In this document: positions 16,968 through 24,579 of the stretch, in pieces
Position numbering within the stretch: the stretch's first letter is position 1
How the letters are laid out: each line of letters starts with the position of its first letter
NCBI RefSeq assembly: GCF_018332715.1
Contig: NZ_BOQP01000003.1
Span: 124,001-188,000 of the forward strand
Length of the DNA: 64,000 nt
Source: Winogradskya consettensis
GTDB taxonomy: Bacteria > Actinomycetota > Actinomycetes > Mycobacteriales > Micromonosporaceae
Reading direction: 5' to 3'
Made by a program: the position numbers and the translations under genes
The notes under the pieces: model-generated
What the model saw: the letters and a program-made list of their open reading frames with translations, nothing else
Database searches by the model: none
Told to the model about the DNA's origin: nothing

Positions 16968-19319
16968 TTGCCGAAGTCCCCCCGCTCCGCCGTTCTAGGT
17001 ATGGCACTGCTTTCCACCCTTGCCACCCAGGTGGTCTTCACCTCCGCCGGCCAGGCCGCAACCCCCGCGGCCGCCGGTTACTCGCTCGCCCCGGCCTTCG
17101 GCGACCCGACGCTGACCGCCGCGGACTGCGCGGCCGACCCGTCATGTGTCGTGGCCGCGGTGCCTCGTGGGAACGGGCTGGACGACTGGTCCGCCCTGAT
17201 GGCGTCGATCGTGTCGGCGGCGGGTAGGGCGACCTCGGCCCAGCCGTCGACCGTCTTCCTGCCTGCCGGTGTCTACTCGCTGACCAGGCCGCTGCGCCTG
17301 CCCCCGAACGTCAACCTGCGGGGCAGCGGGATGACCGCGACCACGCTGACGATCGCCGCGGGAAGCCACGCCAACTTCAACTACTCCTTCCTCGTACGCC
17401 CGGACGACACCACCGTCGCGAACAGCACCAACCTCGTCTCCGATCTCGCGGTGAACGGAAACTGCAAGGTCGGCGCGGGCCTCACCAGCGACGCGGTGCC
17501 TCCCTCGGTGACCTGTGACCACGGCGCGGGCGACAGCGCGGGCGGCGGCATCAAGACCGGTGACCGGTGGACCGTCGAGCACGTCCGCTTCACCAACCTC
17601 GAGTACTTCAAGCTGTGGGTGAACAGCACCACCGGCGTACGGACCCTGGACAACCGGTTCGACAACCTGGGCGGTTCGGGCTCGGGTGCCGAGGACAACA
17701 TCGGTGGAGGTGGCTTCGCGAGCGACACGGTGGTGACCGGCAATCAGTTCGACGCCACCGAGCGCGGCAACAGCCTCGACTTCACGAACGCGCGGGGGCT
17801 CACGTTCACGCGCAACGTCGTCTACACCGACCCGGCGATGCTCACCCGCTACGACCGGGACGACAACGGCTCGCTCTACCTCGAGGCGGTGACCGACTCC
17901 ACGATCACGGACAACGTCTTCAACGGTGGCCACATCGTGCTCAAGAGCAACGCCGGTTACACGCCCACCGGCAACAACAAGAACGTCACCAACCCGGCCC
18001 GGATCGTCGTACGCGGCAACCGCATCACCGGCTCCTACGGCGCGGGCATCACCGTGACCTACACCGACTACCTCGACGCCGACGGCACCACCGGCCGCGT
18101 CGACGGCGCGGTGGACGCCTCGGACACCACCAACCACACGCTCTGGTCGGGCGGCGGCAACGTCATCTCCGACAACGTGATCGACAGTCCCGCGGAGTCC
18201 GGTGTGCTGGTCTACGGCTGCTACGAGGCGGCCAAGAGCGTGGCCGACACGATCGCAGGGAACACGGTCAGCAACGCGGGCACGGATGGCTCCAGCAGCT
18301 ACAGCACGGGTTGCGGCACGTTCGAGACGGTCGGTGTCGGACTCTCGATCGGCAAGGGCGACGCCGTCTACGGCAACGTGGTCACGGGTGCCGCCGGCGC
18401 TCCGGGCGTCTCCGGTGCCTGGTACGGCATCCAGATCGGCTCGCGTACGGCCAAGACCGTTCCGGCCGGCACGGTTCTCACCGACCCCACGGGCACCTAT
18501 CCCGCGAACCGCTCCGACAGCGTGGTTGTCGGCCCGTACCGGTACGGGCGGGGCACCCCGGAGTCCCCGGTCGTGGAGACGGGTGTGCGGACGCCCGGAG
18601 GTGCCGCGCTGACCTGGCGTGAGTCGACCGCGCTGAGCGGGGTCCCGGTTGTCGGCTACCGCGTCTACCGCGCCGGTGTCCTGGTCGCTGATCTGCCGGT
18701 GGGCAGTGCCACGATCCCCGGCAACCTGATGTCCGAGGAAGCCGCCACGCTCGAAACAGGCCTCGGTGGCTGGACGGCCGTCGCCAAGTCGACGGTCTCC
18801 CGGACGACCGGCACGGCAGCACCCGGCGTCGGCGCCTCGTCGCTGGCGATCACGGCGGGTGCGGCCGGTCAGATCGGTGCGAACGGCCCGATGACCCCGG
18901 TGACGTCGGGCCAGACGTACGCGGCGGTCGCCTCCTACCGCGCCGGCGCCCAGGCGACCGGTCGTAAGGCCCGCACCGGCGTGGTGTGGCTCGACGCGTC
19001 CGGCACGGCGATCTCGTCGCGCCTCTTCACCGCCAACACCGCCACCGTCGACGCCACGGACCGCTGGACGACCAGCTCGTTCACCGCGCAGGCGCCGGCG
19101 GGAGCGGCGTACGCCCGGGTCATCTCGGCCATCGACAGCGCCGCAGCCGGCGAGATCCACCTGATGGACCGGATCGGCCTCGTTGCCGGCGCGGCCACCG
19201 AGGGCTGGACCGACTCGGCGACGCCCACGGGGACCGCGACGTATCAGGTCGTGGCGGTCCAGAGCACGAGCATCGCGGGCAGTGAGTACTCCATCCCGGT
19301 AGGCGTGCGGGTGGGCTGA
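16968..19319 (+). CDS. Secreted right-handed beta-helix protein with nested C-terminal module
   Basis: A 783-residue exported protein starting at TTG 16968 with AGGAG 6 bases upstream. A signal peptide (about 1-30, ending 'AGQAA') is followed by a pectate-lyase-like parallel beta helix (about 45-530) rich in N, G, T and V, with 'NRFDN', 'GNQFD', 'DNVFN', 'NVISDNVID' turns. The C-terminal region looks like one FN3 domain split in two: 'AALTWRES...GYRVYRAGVLVADL' (about 545-580) and 'TYQVVAVQ...' (about 755-783), with a 150-residue galactose-binding-like module between. Likely a polysaccharide lyase, epimerase or binding protein; catalytic residues not identified. Followed by a hairpin at 19330-19356. 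Confidence 0.85.
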   Translation: MPKSPRSAVLGMALLSTLATQVVFTSAGQAATPAAAGYSLAPAFGDPTLTAADCAADPSCVVAAVPRGNGLDDWSALMASIVSAAGRATSAQPSTVFLPAGVYSLTRPLRLPPNVNLRGSGMTATTLTIAAGSHANFNYSFLVRPDDTTVANSTNLVSDLAVNGNCKVGAGLTSDAVPPSVTCDHGAGDSAGGGIKTGDRWTVEHVRFTNLEYFKLWVNSTTGVRTLDNRFDNLGGSGSGAEDNIGGGGFASDTVVTGNQFDATERGNSLDFTNARGLTFTRNVVYTDPAMLTRYDRDDNGSLYLEAVTDSTITDNVFNGGHIVLKSNAGYTPTGNNKNVTNPARIVVRGNRITGSYGAGITVTYTDYLDADGTTGRVDGAVDASDTTNHTLWSGGGNVISDNVIDSPAESGVLVYGCYEAAKSVADTIAGNTVSNAGTDGSSSYSTGCGTFETVGVGLSIGKGDAVYGNVVTGAAGAPGVSGAWYGIQIGSRTAKTVPAGTVLTDPTGTYPANRSDSVVVGPYRYGRGTPESPVVETGVRTPGGAALTWRESTALSGVPVVGYRVYRAGVLVADLPVGSATIPGNLMSEEAATLETGLGGWTAVAKSTVSRTTGTAAPGVGASSLAITAGAAGQIGANGPMTPVTSGQTYAAVASYRAGAQATGRKARTGVVWLDASGTAISSRLFTANTATVDATDRWTTSSFTAQAPAGAAYARVISAIDSAAAGEIHLMDRIGLVAGAATEGWTDSATPTGTATYQVVAVQSTSIAGSEYSIPVGVRVG

Positions 19320-19329
19320 CGATCACCGT

Positions 19330-19356
19330 GGCGCCGTCCTGCCTCAGGATGGCGCC
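19330..19356 (+). terminator. Hairpin after beta-helix gene
   Basis: Twelve-base stem GGCGCCGTCCTG / CAGGATGGCGCC (one G-T pair) with a CCT loop, 10 bases after the stop at 19319 and 60 bases before the next start. No T tract; it could terminate or attenuate transcription into the arabinofuranosyltransferase-like gene. Confidence 0.5.
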
Positions 19357-19416
19357 GCCCTGGTCGATCAGGACAAAGGGGTCTAATGACGGCTCCCGCC
19401 GGGTCGGGAGGGGGTC

Positions 19417-22400
19417 GTGGTGCGGTTGCTGCGACGCCTCCTCTTCGACGCGTCCTTTCCGCGGCCGACGCTGGTGGCCGCGCGGCCGTACCTGATCGTG
19501 CTGGCGATCAATGCGCTGATCGTGAGCCGGTGGTTCCGGACGGGCACGTTCATCGCGGCCGGGGACATGGGTGCGTTCATCCGGCGGGGGTGGGCGCCCG
19601 AGGTGAACTGGGCGTGGAACCATCAGACCACCGGTGCCGGGTCGGCCGGTTACACGATGGTCCGGGCGTTCGAGTTCATCCTCATCTGGTGCTGCCGGAC
19701 GGTGGGGCTGACCGAGTACTCCGCGCAGTGGCTGTTCTACATCTGCATCTACGGGCTGGTCGGCTTCGGGGTCGCGTACCTCGCCGGGGCCTTTGTGAAA
19801 AACGAGTTCGCGATCGTCGCGGCCGGGGCGTTCGGGCTGCTCAACGGGTTCTTCCTGACCCGGTTGCCGAATCCGCTGAACGTCATCTCGGTGGGCTCGG
19901 TCGCGTTCATCACCGCGATCGCGATGCGGGTGGCGCAGGGCCGCCGGATCCCCACCCCGATCGCCGGCTTCGCGTTGATGCCGACCTCGTTCCTCTCGTT
20001 CAATCCACCGATGCTCGTGGTCGCGTACGCGTGGGCGGTCGGCGGAACCCCGCTCCTGGCCGCACTCGTCATGGGCCGGCAGTCCGCCTGGCGGTTGTTG
20101 AAATGGTTCGCCCTCGCGTCGCCCTGGGCGCTGCTGCTGAACGCCTACTGGCTGGTCCCGCTCGCGCAGAGCTTCACCGGCGGTGGTGGCGCCGCCGCGA
20201 ACGCCACGTTCACCGACCCGACGAACTGGTCCTGGTCGCAGGTCAACAATCTGCCACCGAACATCCTCACGATGGTCGCCAACTGGGCGTGGTTCCGCCC
20301 GCAGTACCTGCCGTTCGCCTCGGACCTGGACCGCCCGTGGTGGATCTGGATCCGCTATCTGCTGCCCGCGCTGGTGTTCCTGGCCCCGATCCTGGCCCCA
20401 CGCCGGTTGCGCCGGGTCGCGTTCGGGTTGATCCTGTTGATCCTGATCTTCGTCTTCCTGGCGAAGGGGCTGCGACCGCCGGTCAACAAGATCAACCTGT
20501 GGCTCTACATCCACGCGCCGGGTTTCTGGTTGTTCCGCGAGCCGATGAGCAAACTCGGGCAGCTGCTCATCTCGTTCTTCGGGGTGATGCTCGCGATCGG
20601 GGTCGAGGGCATGGCCCAGCGGCTGCGGACGTGGCCGCTGACGCGGGTGCCGGGCTGGATGCAGCGCATCGGGTACGCGGGGACGGCGGTGCCGCTGCTG
20701 CTCGTCCTCGCGTACCCGTATCCGCTCTACACGGGTGGGGTGATGCCGGACGAGCGGCCGACGCAGCCCTCCACCCACGTCCGCGTCGCGCAGGAATGGT
20801 GGGACATGGCGGCTCACATCGACGCCGACGACCGCCCCGGCAAGGTCCTCGTGCTGCCCCTCGACGATTACTACCAGATGCCCACGACCTGGGGTTTCTT
20901 CGGCGTCGACAGCATCGCGAACCTGCTCATCGAGCACCCGGTCGTGCAGCCCAAGCCGGACGGCTACTTCGGTGACTCGGCCGGGTTCAGCGCCGACGTG
21001 CACGCCGTCGAGACCGCGCTGCTGGCGGGCGACCTGCAGCCCGTGCCGAAACTGCTCGACGCGATCGGGGTCAGCCGCGTCATCATCCGTCACGACCTGC
21101 TGCGCGGGCTGCCGAACCGTTACTTCGCCGACGACCGGATCCTCTCCGACGCCATGGCCAAGGTGCCGGGCTCGAAGCTCGACATCGACGGAACGCTGGA
21201 CCTGTGGGAGTTCAACGGCGGGATCAGCCAGACCGTGCGTACCTATGACCGGGTCCTGGATGCCCCGGCAAGGGCCGCTGCCACCGCGGCGGCGATCGGG
21301 ACGACCGACACCCGGACCGCGATGGCCGCCCGGGTGGACACGTCGGTCGCGGCGACCAGCCCTCAGGTGGACCGGACCGCTGTGGTGACGCCGGACATCG
21401 TGCACTGGCCGGTGCCCGCGGTCGACAAGGGCTCACCCACCGCCACCGTCGAGATGGCCGCCGGCACGTACACGGTCGGCCAGCGTGCCCGGGCCGGGGC
21501 CGTGCTCGACCCTCACGTCGACACCGCTCGCAACCGCCTCATCCTGCGCGACCCCACGGTGGTGAAGGTCGACGGCAAGGCCGTCTCCAGCCGTCCCGAC
21601 CTGGTCGTCCCGATGCCCGCCGGCCGGGACATCCTCGCGATCCGCAGCGGTACGCGCACCGTCTCCCTCGACGCGCCCGCCGGCCTCTCCACCCCGGCCA
21701 TCCAGGTGGGCTCGGCGACGAAACTGACCCTCTTCGCCGCCGCCAAGAAGCCCGCCGACGTCACCGGCTACTCCGACGTCTTCGACTGCAACAACTACGA
21801 GCCGCGCCCCTGGGCCATGCTCGGCCTGACCCAGAAGATCACCGGCAGCACCGTACGCCTCAGCGCGCTCGACCACGCCGCCTGCACCCGCGTCGTCATC
21901 AACAAAGCCACGTCCGGCAAGGTCTTCCGGATCCGTCTGCAATACCGGCATGTCACCGGCGCCCGCCCGCAGATCTGTCTCTGGCAGGCCGGGGCGGCCG
22001 GCTGCGAGCTCGCCTCCCGCCCGGTCCTCGACGACGAATGGACCTGGTACGAGCGGGTCGTCACCATGGACGGCCTCGCCGACGAGCTCCAGGTCATCCT
22101 GCACGCCGACGTCGGCGAACGGCTCAAGCCGAAAACCGTCGCGGAATACCGCAACCTGCGCATCGACGCCCTGGAGCCGGTCGTCACCAAGACCATCTGG
22201 CCCCCCGAGATCCCGTCGACAACCGTGAAGGTCACCGCCGGCAAGCACCAGCTCCGCGTCGACGGCGGTCTCTCCGGCTCGGTGCTGGCGCCGTTCGAAC
22301 CGCTCGAGGACTGCTTCCGCTACGACGACGAGACCTCCGACCAGGCCGGGCTCGCCGCCGAGTCCCAGATCGGGCCGGACGGCGAAACCACCTACACCCT

Positions 22401-23190
22401 GAAAGCCGTACGCCACCTCGCCTGCATCGGGTCCCAGGCCAGCGACGTCGGCGCGGCCTCGCTCTACGAGTTGTCGCTCGAAGCCCGCAGCGTCGCGGTC
22501 CGGAACCCCAAATTCTGCCTCTACCTGCGCGGCCCGGACCTCTGCCGGACCCTGCCCTACGTCGCCGCCTACAACGGCTGGACCTCGTATCAGGCGCTGA
22601 TCCCTCCGGACCCCAACGCGGTCGAGACCAGGCTCTATCTGTACGGGCTCCGCGACCTCGAAGGCACCAAACAATCCCAGGTCGAATACCGAGGTGTACG
22701 CCTACGGCCGCTCGCCACTCCGAACGCGGTCGTCATGGTCCGCCAGAGCACCCCCGAGCCCACGACCACAGTGGACTGGAAGAGGCTCAATCCGACCCAG
22801 TTCAACGGTACGGTCGCCTCGTCCACGCCCACCCTGGTCGCGTTGGCCGAGAACACCGCCCCCGGATGGCTGTTGACCGGCGTCCCCGGCGCCTCGAAGG
22901 TCGCCGTTCAGGGCTGGATGACCGGCTGGAAACTCCCGGCGGGCGGCGGGACGTTCCAGATGCGGTATGCGCCGGCGAAGATCGCGCGGTATGCGTACTA
23001 CCTGCTTCCTCTTGGTGTGGCCGGGTCGCTCGCCTTCATGTACCTGGTCAGCCTCCCCGCCGGTCACCCCGGCACCTGGAAGATGCTCCACCGTCGCCGC
23101 GGCCGGCTCTTTCATCTTGCCGCGCGGCTCATATCGCGGTTCGCCGTGCGGCCTCTATCCCGGCTGCGAGGTCTCTTATGGCGCAGATGA
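19417..23190 (+). CDS. Large GT-C-like membrane protein (arabinofuranosyltransferase-like)
   Basis: A 1257-residue protein starting at GTG 19417 with GGGAGGGGG just upstream. About ten to twelve hydrophobic segments fill residues 15-440, with an acidic residue in the first extracytoplasmic loop ('AAGDMGAF', about residue 51), the GT-C hallmark of lipid-phosphate-sugar-dependent transferases. Residues ~445-1190 are a long extracytoplasmic region including three jelly-roll-like modules with Cys pairs ('DCNNYEPRPWA', 'DCFRYDDETSD'). A final membrane segment lies near 1200, followed by a basic tail. Size and layout resemble AftD/DUF3367-type arabinofuranosyltransferases; the specific activity is inference. 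It overlaps the metallophosphoesterase by 13 bases. Confidence 0.8.
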   Translation: MVRLLRRLLFDASFPRPTLVAARPYLIVLAINALIVSRWFRTGTFIAAGDMGAFIRRGWAPEVNWAWNHQTTGAGSAGYTMVRAFEFILIWCCRTVGLTEYSAQWLFYICIYGLVGFGVAYLAGAFVKNEFAIVAAGAFGLLNGFFLTRLPNPLNVISVGSVAFITAIAMRVAQGRRIPTPIAGFALMPTSFLSFNPPMLVVAYAWAVGGTPLLAALVMGRQSAWRLLKWFALASPWALLLNAYWLVPLAQSFTGGGGAAANATFTDPTNWSWSQVNNLPPNILTMVANWAWFRPQYLPFASDLDRPWWIWIRYLLPALVFLAPILAPRRLRRVAFGLILLILIFVFLAKGLRPPVNKINLWLYIHAPGFWLFREPMSKLGQLLISFFGVMLAIGVEGMAQRLRTWPLTRVPGWMQRIGYAGTAVPLLLVLAYPYPLYTGGVMPDERPTQPSTHVRVAQEWWDMAAHIDADDRPGKVLVLPLDDYYQMPTTWGFFGVDSIANLLIEHPVVQPKPDGYFGDSAGFSADVHAVETALLAGDLQPVPKLLDAIGVSRVIIRHDLLRGLPNRYFADDRILSDAMAKVPGSKLDIDGTLDLWEFNGGISQTVRTYDRVLDAPARAAATAAAIGTTDTRTAMAARVDTSVAATSPQVDRTAVVTPDIVHWPVPAVDKGSPTATVEMAAGTYTVGQRARAGAVLDPHVDTARNRLILRDPTVVKVDGKAVSSRPDLVVPMPAGRDILAIRSGTRTVSLDAPAGLSTPAIQVGSATKLTLFAAAKKPADVTGYSDVFDCNNYEPRPWAMLGLTQKITGSTVRLSALDHAACTRVVINKATSGKVFRIRLQYRHVTGARPQICLWQAGAAGCELASRPVLDDEWTWYERVVTMDGLADELQVILHADVGERLKPKTVAEYRNLRIDALEPVVTKTIWPPEIPSTTVKVTAGKHQLRVDGGLSGSVLAPFEPLEDCFRYDDETSDQAGLAAESQIGPDGETTYTLKAVRHLACIGSQASDVGAASLYELSLEARSVAVRNPKFCLYLRGPDLCRTLPYVAAYNGWTSYQALIPPDPNAVETRLYLYGLRDLEGTKQSQVEYRGVRLRPLATPNAVVMVRQSTPEPTTTVDWKRLNPTQFNGTVASSTPTLVALAENTAPGWLLTGVPGASKVAVQGWMTGWKLPAGGGTFQMRYAPAKIARYAYYLLPLGVAGSLAFMYLVSLPAGHPGTWKMLHRRRGRLFHLAARLISRFAVRPLSRLRGLLWRR

Positions 23191-24284
23191 ACCCTCCGCC
23201 GGGACCCTCGCCGCGGCTCTCGTCGCGTCTTCCGGCGCGAGTTTCGTCTCGGCTTCCGGCCCGGCTCTCGGCCCGGCTTCCGGCGTGGCTTTCGTTCCGG
23301 CTTTCGTTCTGGCGTAAGCGGGTCGTGATCGCGGTGTTCGCGGTGATCATTGTGATCGTGGCGCTGCTGCTGGTGCGCTGCGAGAGCTCGCAACCGGCGA
23401 CGGTGCGGGTGGTCGCGGTCGGTGACATGGACTGCGACCCGGCCGACCCCGACATGGACAAGAACACCAAGGCACTCGGCGACCTCTGCCGGCACAAAGC
23501 GGTGTCGGACATCGCGGTCGCCCTGAACCCCACGATCCTGCTGGGCCTCGGCGACTTCCAGTACGAACTGCCCAAGGCGGCCGCGTACAGGACCGTCTAC
23601 GGCCCCACCTACGGCAGGCTGCTCAACCGCACCGTGCCGGTCTTCGGCAACCAGGAGTACAAAATCCAGGACGCCAACACGTTCACGGCGTACTTCGGCA
23701 ACCGCATCATGGACAAGAAAGGCTACTGGTCGCAGCAGGTCGGAAAATGGCACATACTCGTGCTCAACTCGAACTGCTCGGCGGTCACCGGCGGCTGCGG
23801 TACCGGATCGCCGCAACAGGAATGGCTGGTCGAGGATCTCAAGGCCAACAAGACAAAATGCGTGCTGGCAGCCTGGCACCACCCCCGCTGGTCAACAGGC
23901 ATCAACGGCCCCGACCCCCGAGCAGCCGACCTCTACAAAACCCTTTTCGACTACAAGGTCGACCTCGTCCTGTCAGGCCACGAGGCCGATTATGAACGCT
24001 TCGCCCCCCTCAACCCCGACGGCACCCCCGACCCCCACGGCGTCCGCCAATTCGTCATAGGCACCGGCGGCCAAGCCCACTACCGCCCCGCCCCCAACGA
24101 CGACACCCACGACGAACAGGGCAACCCCATCTCCACCACAGGCCGCCCCACCAGCGAATACGTTGACTACGACCACCATGGCGTCCTGGAGCTCGACCTC
24201 AGCCCCGACTCCTACAAGTGGAGCTTCCACCCCCTGGAGGCAGACTCCGCAGTCACCGACACCGGCTCCGCCAAGTGCTACTGA
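23178..24284 (+). CDS. Membrane-anchored calcineurin-like metallophosphoesterase
   Basis: A 368-residue protein. After a low-complexity Ser/Arg/Leu/Pro N-terminus (about 8-43) comes one membrane segment (45-68) and an extracytoplasmic phosphoesterase domain with 'VAVGDMDCD', 'LGLGDFQYE' (GD-x-x), 'GNQEY' (GN[HQ]E), 'AAWHHPRWS' (H of GHxP type) and 'VLSGHEADYER' (GHxH-like), the metal ligands of the family. Related secreted enzymes act on phosphodiesters or lipid-linked phosphates. ATG 23178 has GAGG 6-7 bases upstream; ATG 23187, forming an ATGA overlap with the preceding stop, is an alternative. Coupling to the GT-C protein suggests a role in the same glycan pathway. Confidence 0.88.
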   Translation: MAQMNPPPGPSPRLSSRLPARVSSRLPARLSARLPAWLSFRLSFWRKRVVIAVFAVIIVIVALLLVRCESSQPATVRVVAVGDMDCDPADPDMDKNTKALGDLCRHKAVSDIAVALNPTILLGLGDFQYELPKAAAYRTVYGPTYGRLLNRTVPVFGNQEYKIQDANTFTAYFGNRIMDKKGYWSQQVGKWHILVLNSNCSAVTGGCGTGSPQQEWLVEDLKANKTKCVLAAWHHPRWSTGINGPDPRAADLYKTLFDYKVDLVLSGHEADYERFAPLNPDGTPDPHGVRQFVIGTGGQAHYRPAPNDDTHDEQGNPISTTGRPTSEYVDYDHHGVLELDLSPDSYKWSFHPLEADSAVTDTGSAKCY

Positions 24285-24339
24285 CGCTCGAAGGCATCAG
24301 GGCCTGGCAGGCCGGCTGGAACCAACCGCCCCGGACCCA

Positions 24340-24515
24340 GGGCGAAATGTTGCGCGGGGCGTCGGGATGCGACAACTTTCTACGGCAAAGTTCGTCAAGT
24401 CTGGGCAATCATGTCTGATGGCAAACATATGTTTCCTGGTCAGACGTGATTGGTCCGCGCTTGACACCTAAGACCGCAGGAGGTTGCGGCATTGCGGGTT
24501 TCGGCGCAACTTCGT
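24340..24515 (-). repeat. Palindromic intergenic element, copy B (full)
   Basis: Read on the minus strand from 24515, this 176-bp segment matches 37124-37300 at most positions: ACGAAGTTGCGCCGAAACCC, then CAATGCCGCAACCT, GTCAAGCGCGG, CCAATCACGTCTG, CCAGGAAACATA, then GATTGCCC, GACTTGACGAAC, AAGTTGTCGCATCC and GCGCAACATT. The two halves are imperfectly complementary, so the whole folds as a long hairpin. It fills most of the gap between the convergent metallophosphoesterase and Ser/Thr kinase genes; the remainder of that gap (24285-24339, 24516-24579) shows nothing else. Confidence 0.8.
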
Positions 24516-24579
24516 GTCGGGGGTAATGGTGCAGCCAGGGTGATGAAAATCGAGGCTGTCGACAGTTTTCGGAGCGGGG

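Noticed and set aside
19120..21405. Long minus-strand open frame across the GT-C-like gene
   Set aside because: Arg/His/Gln/Pro-rich low-complexity translation typical of high-G+C antisense frames; it runs against two well supported genes.
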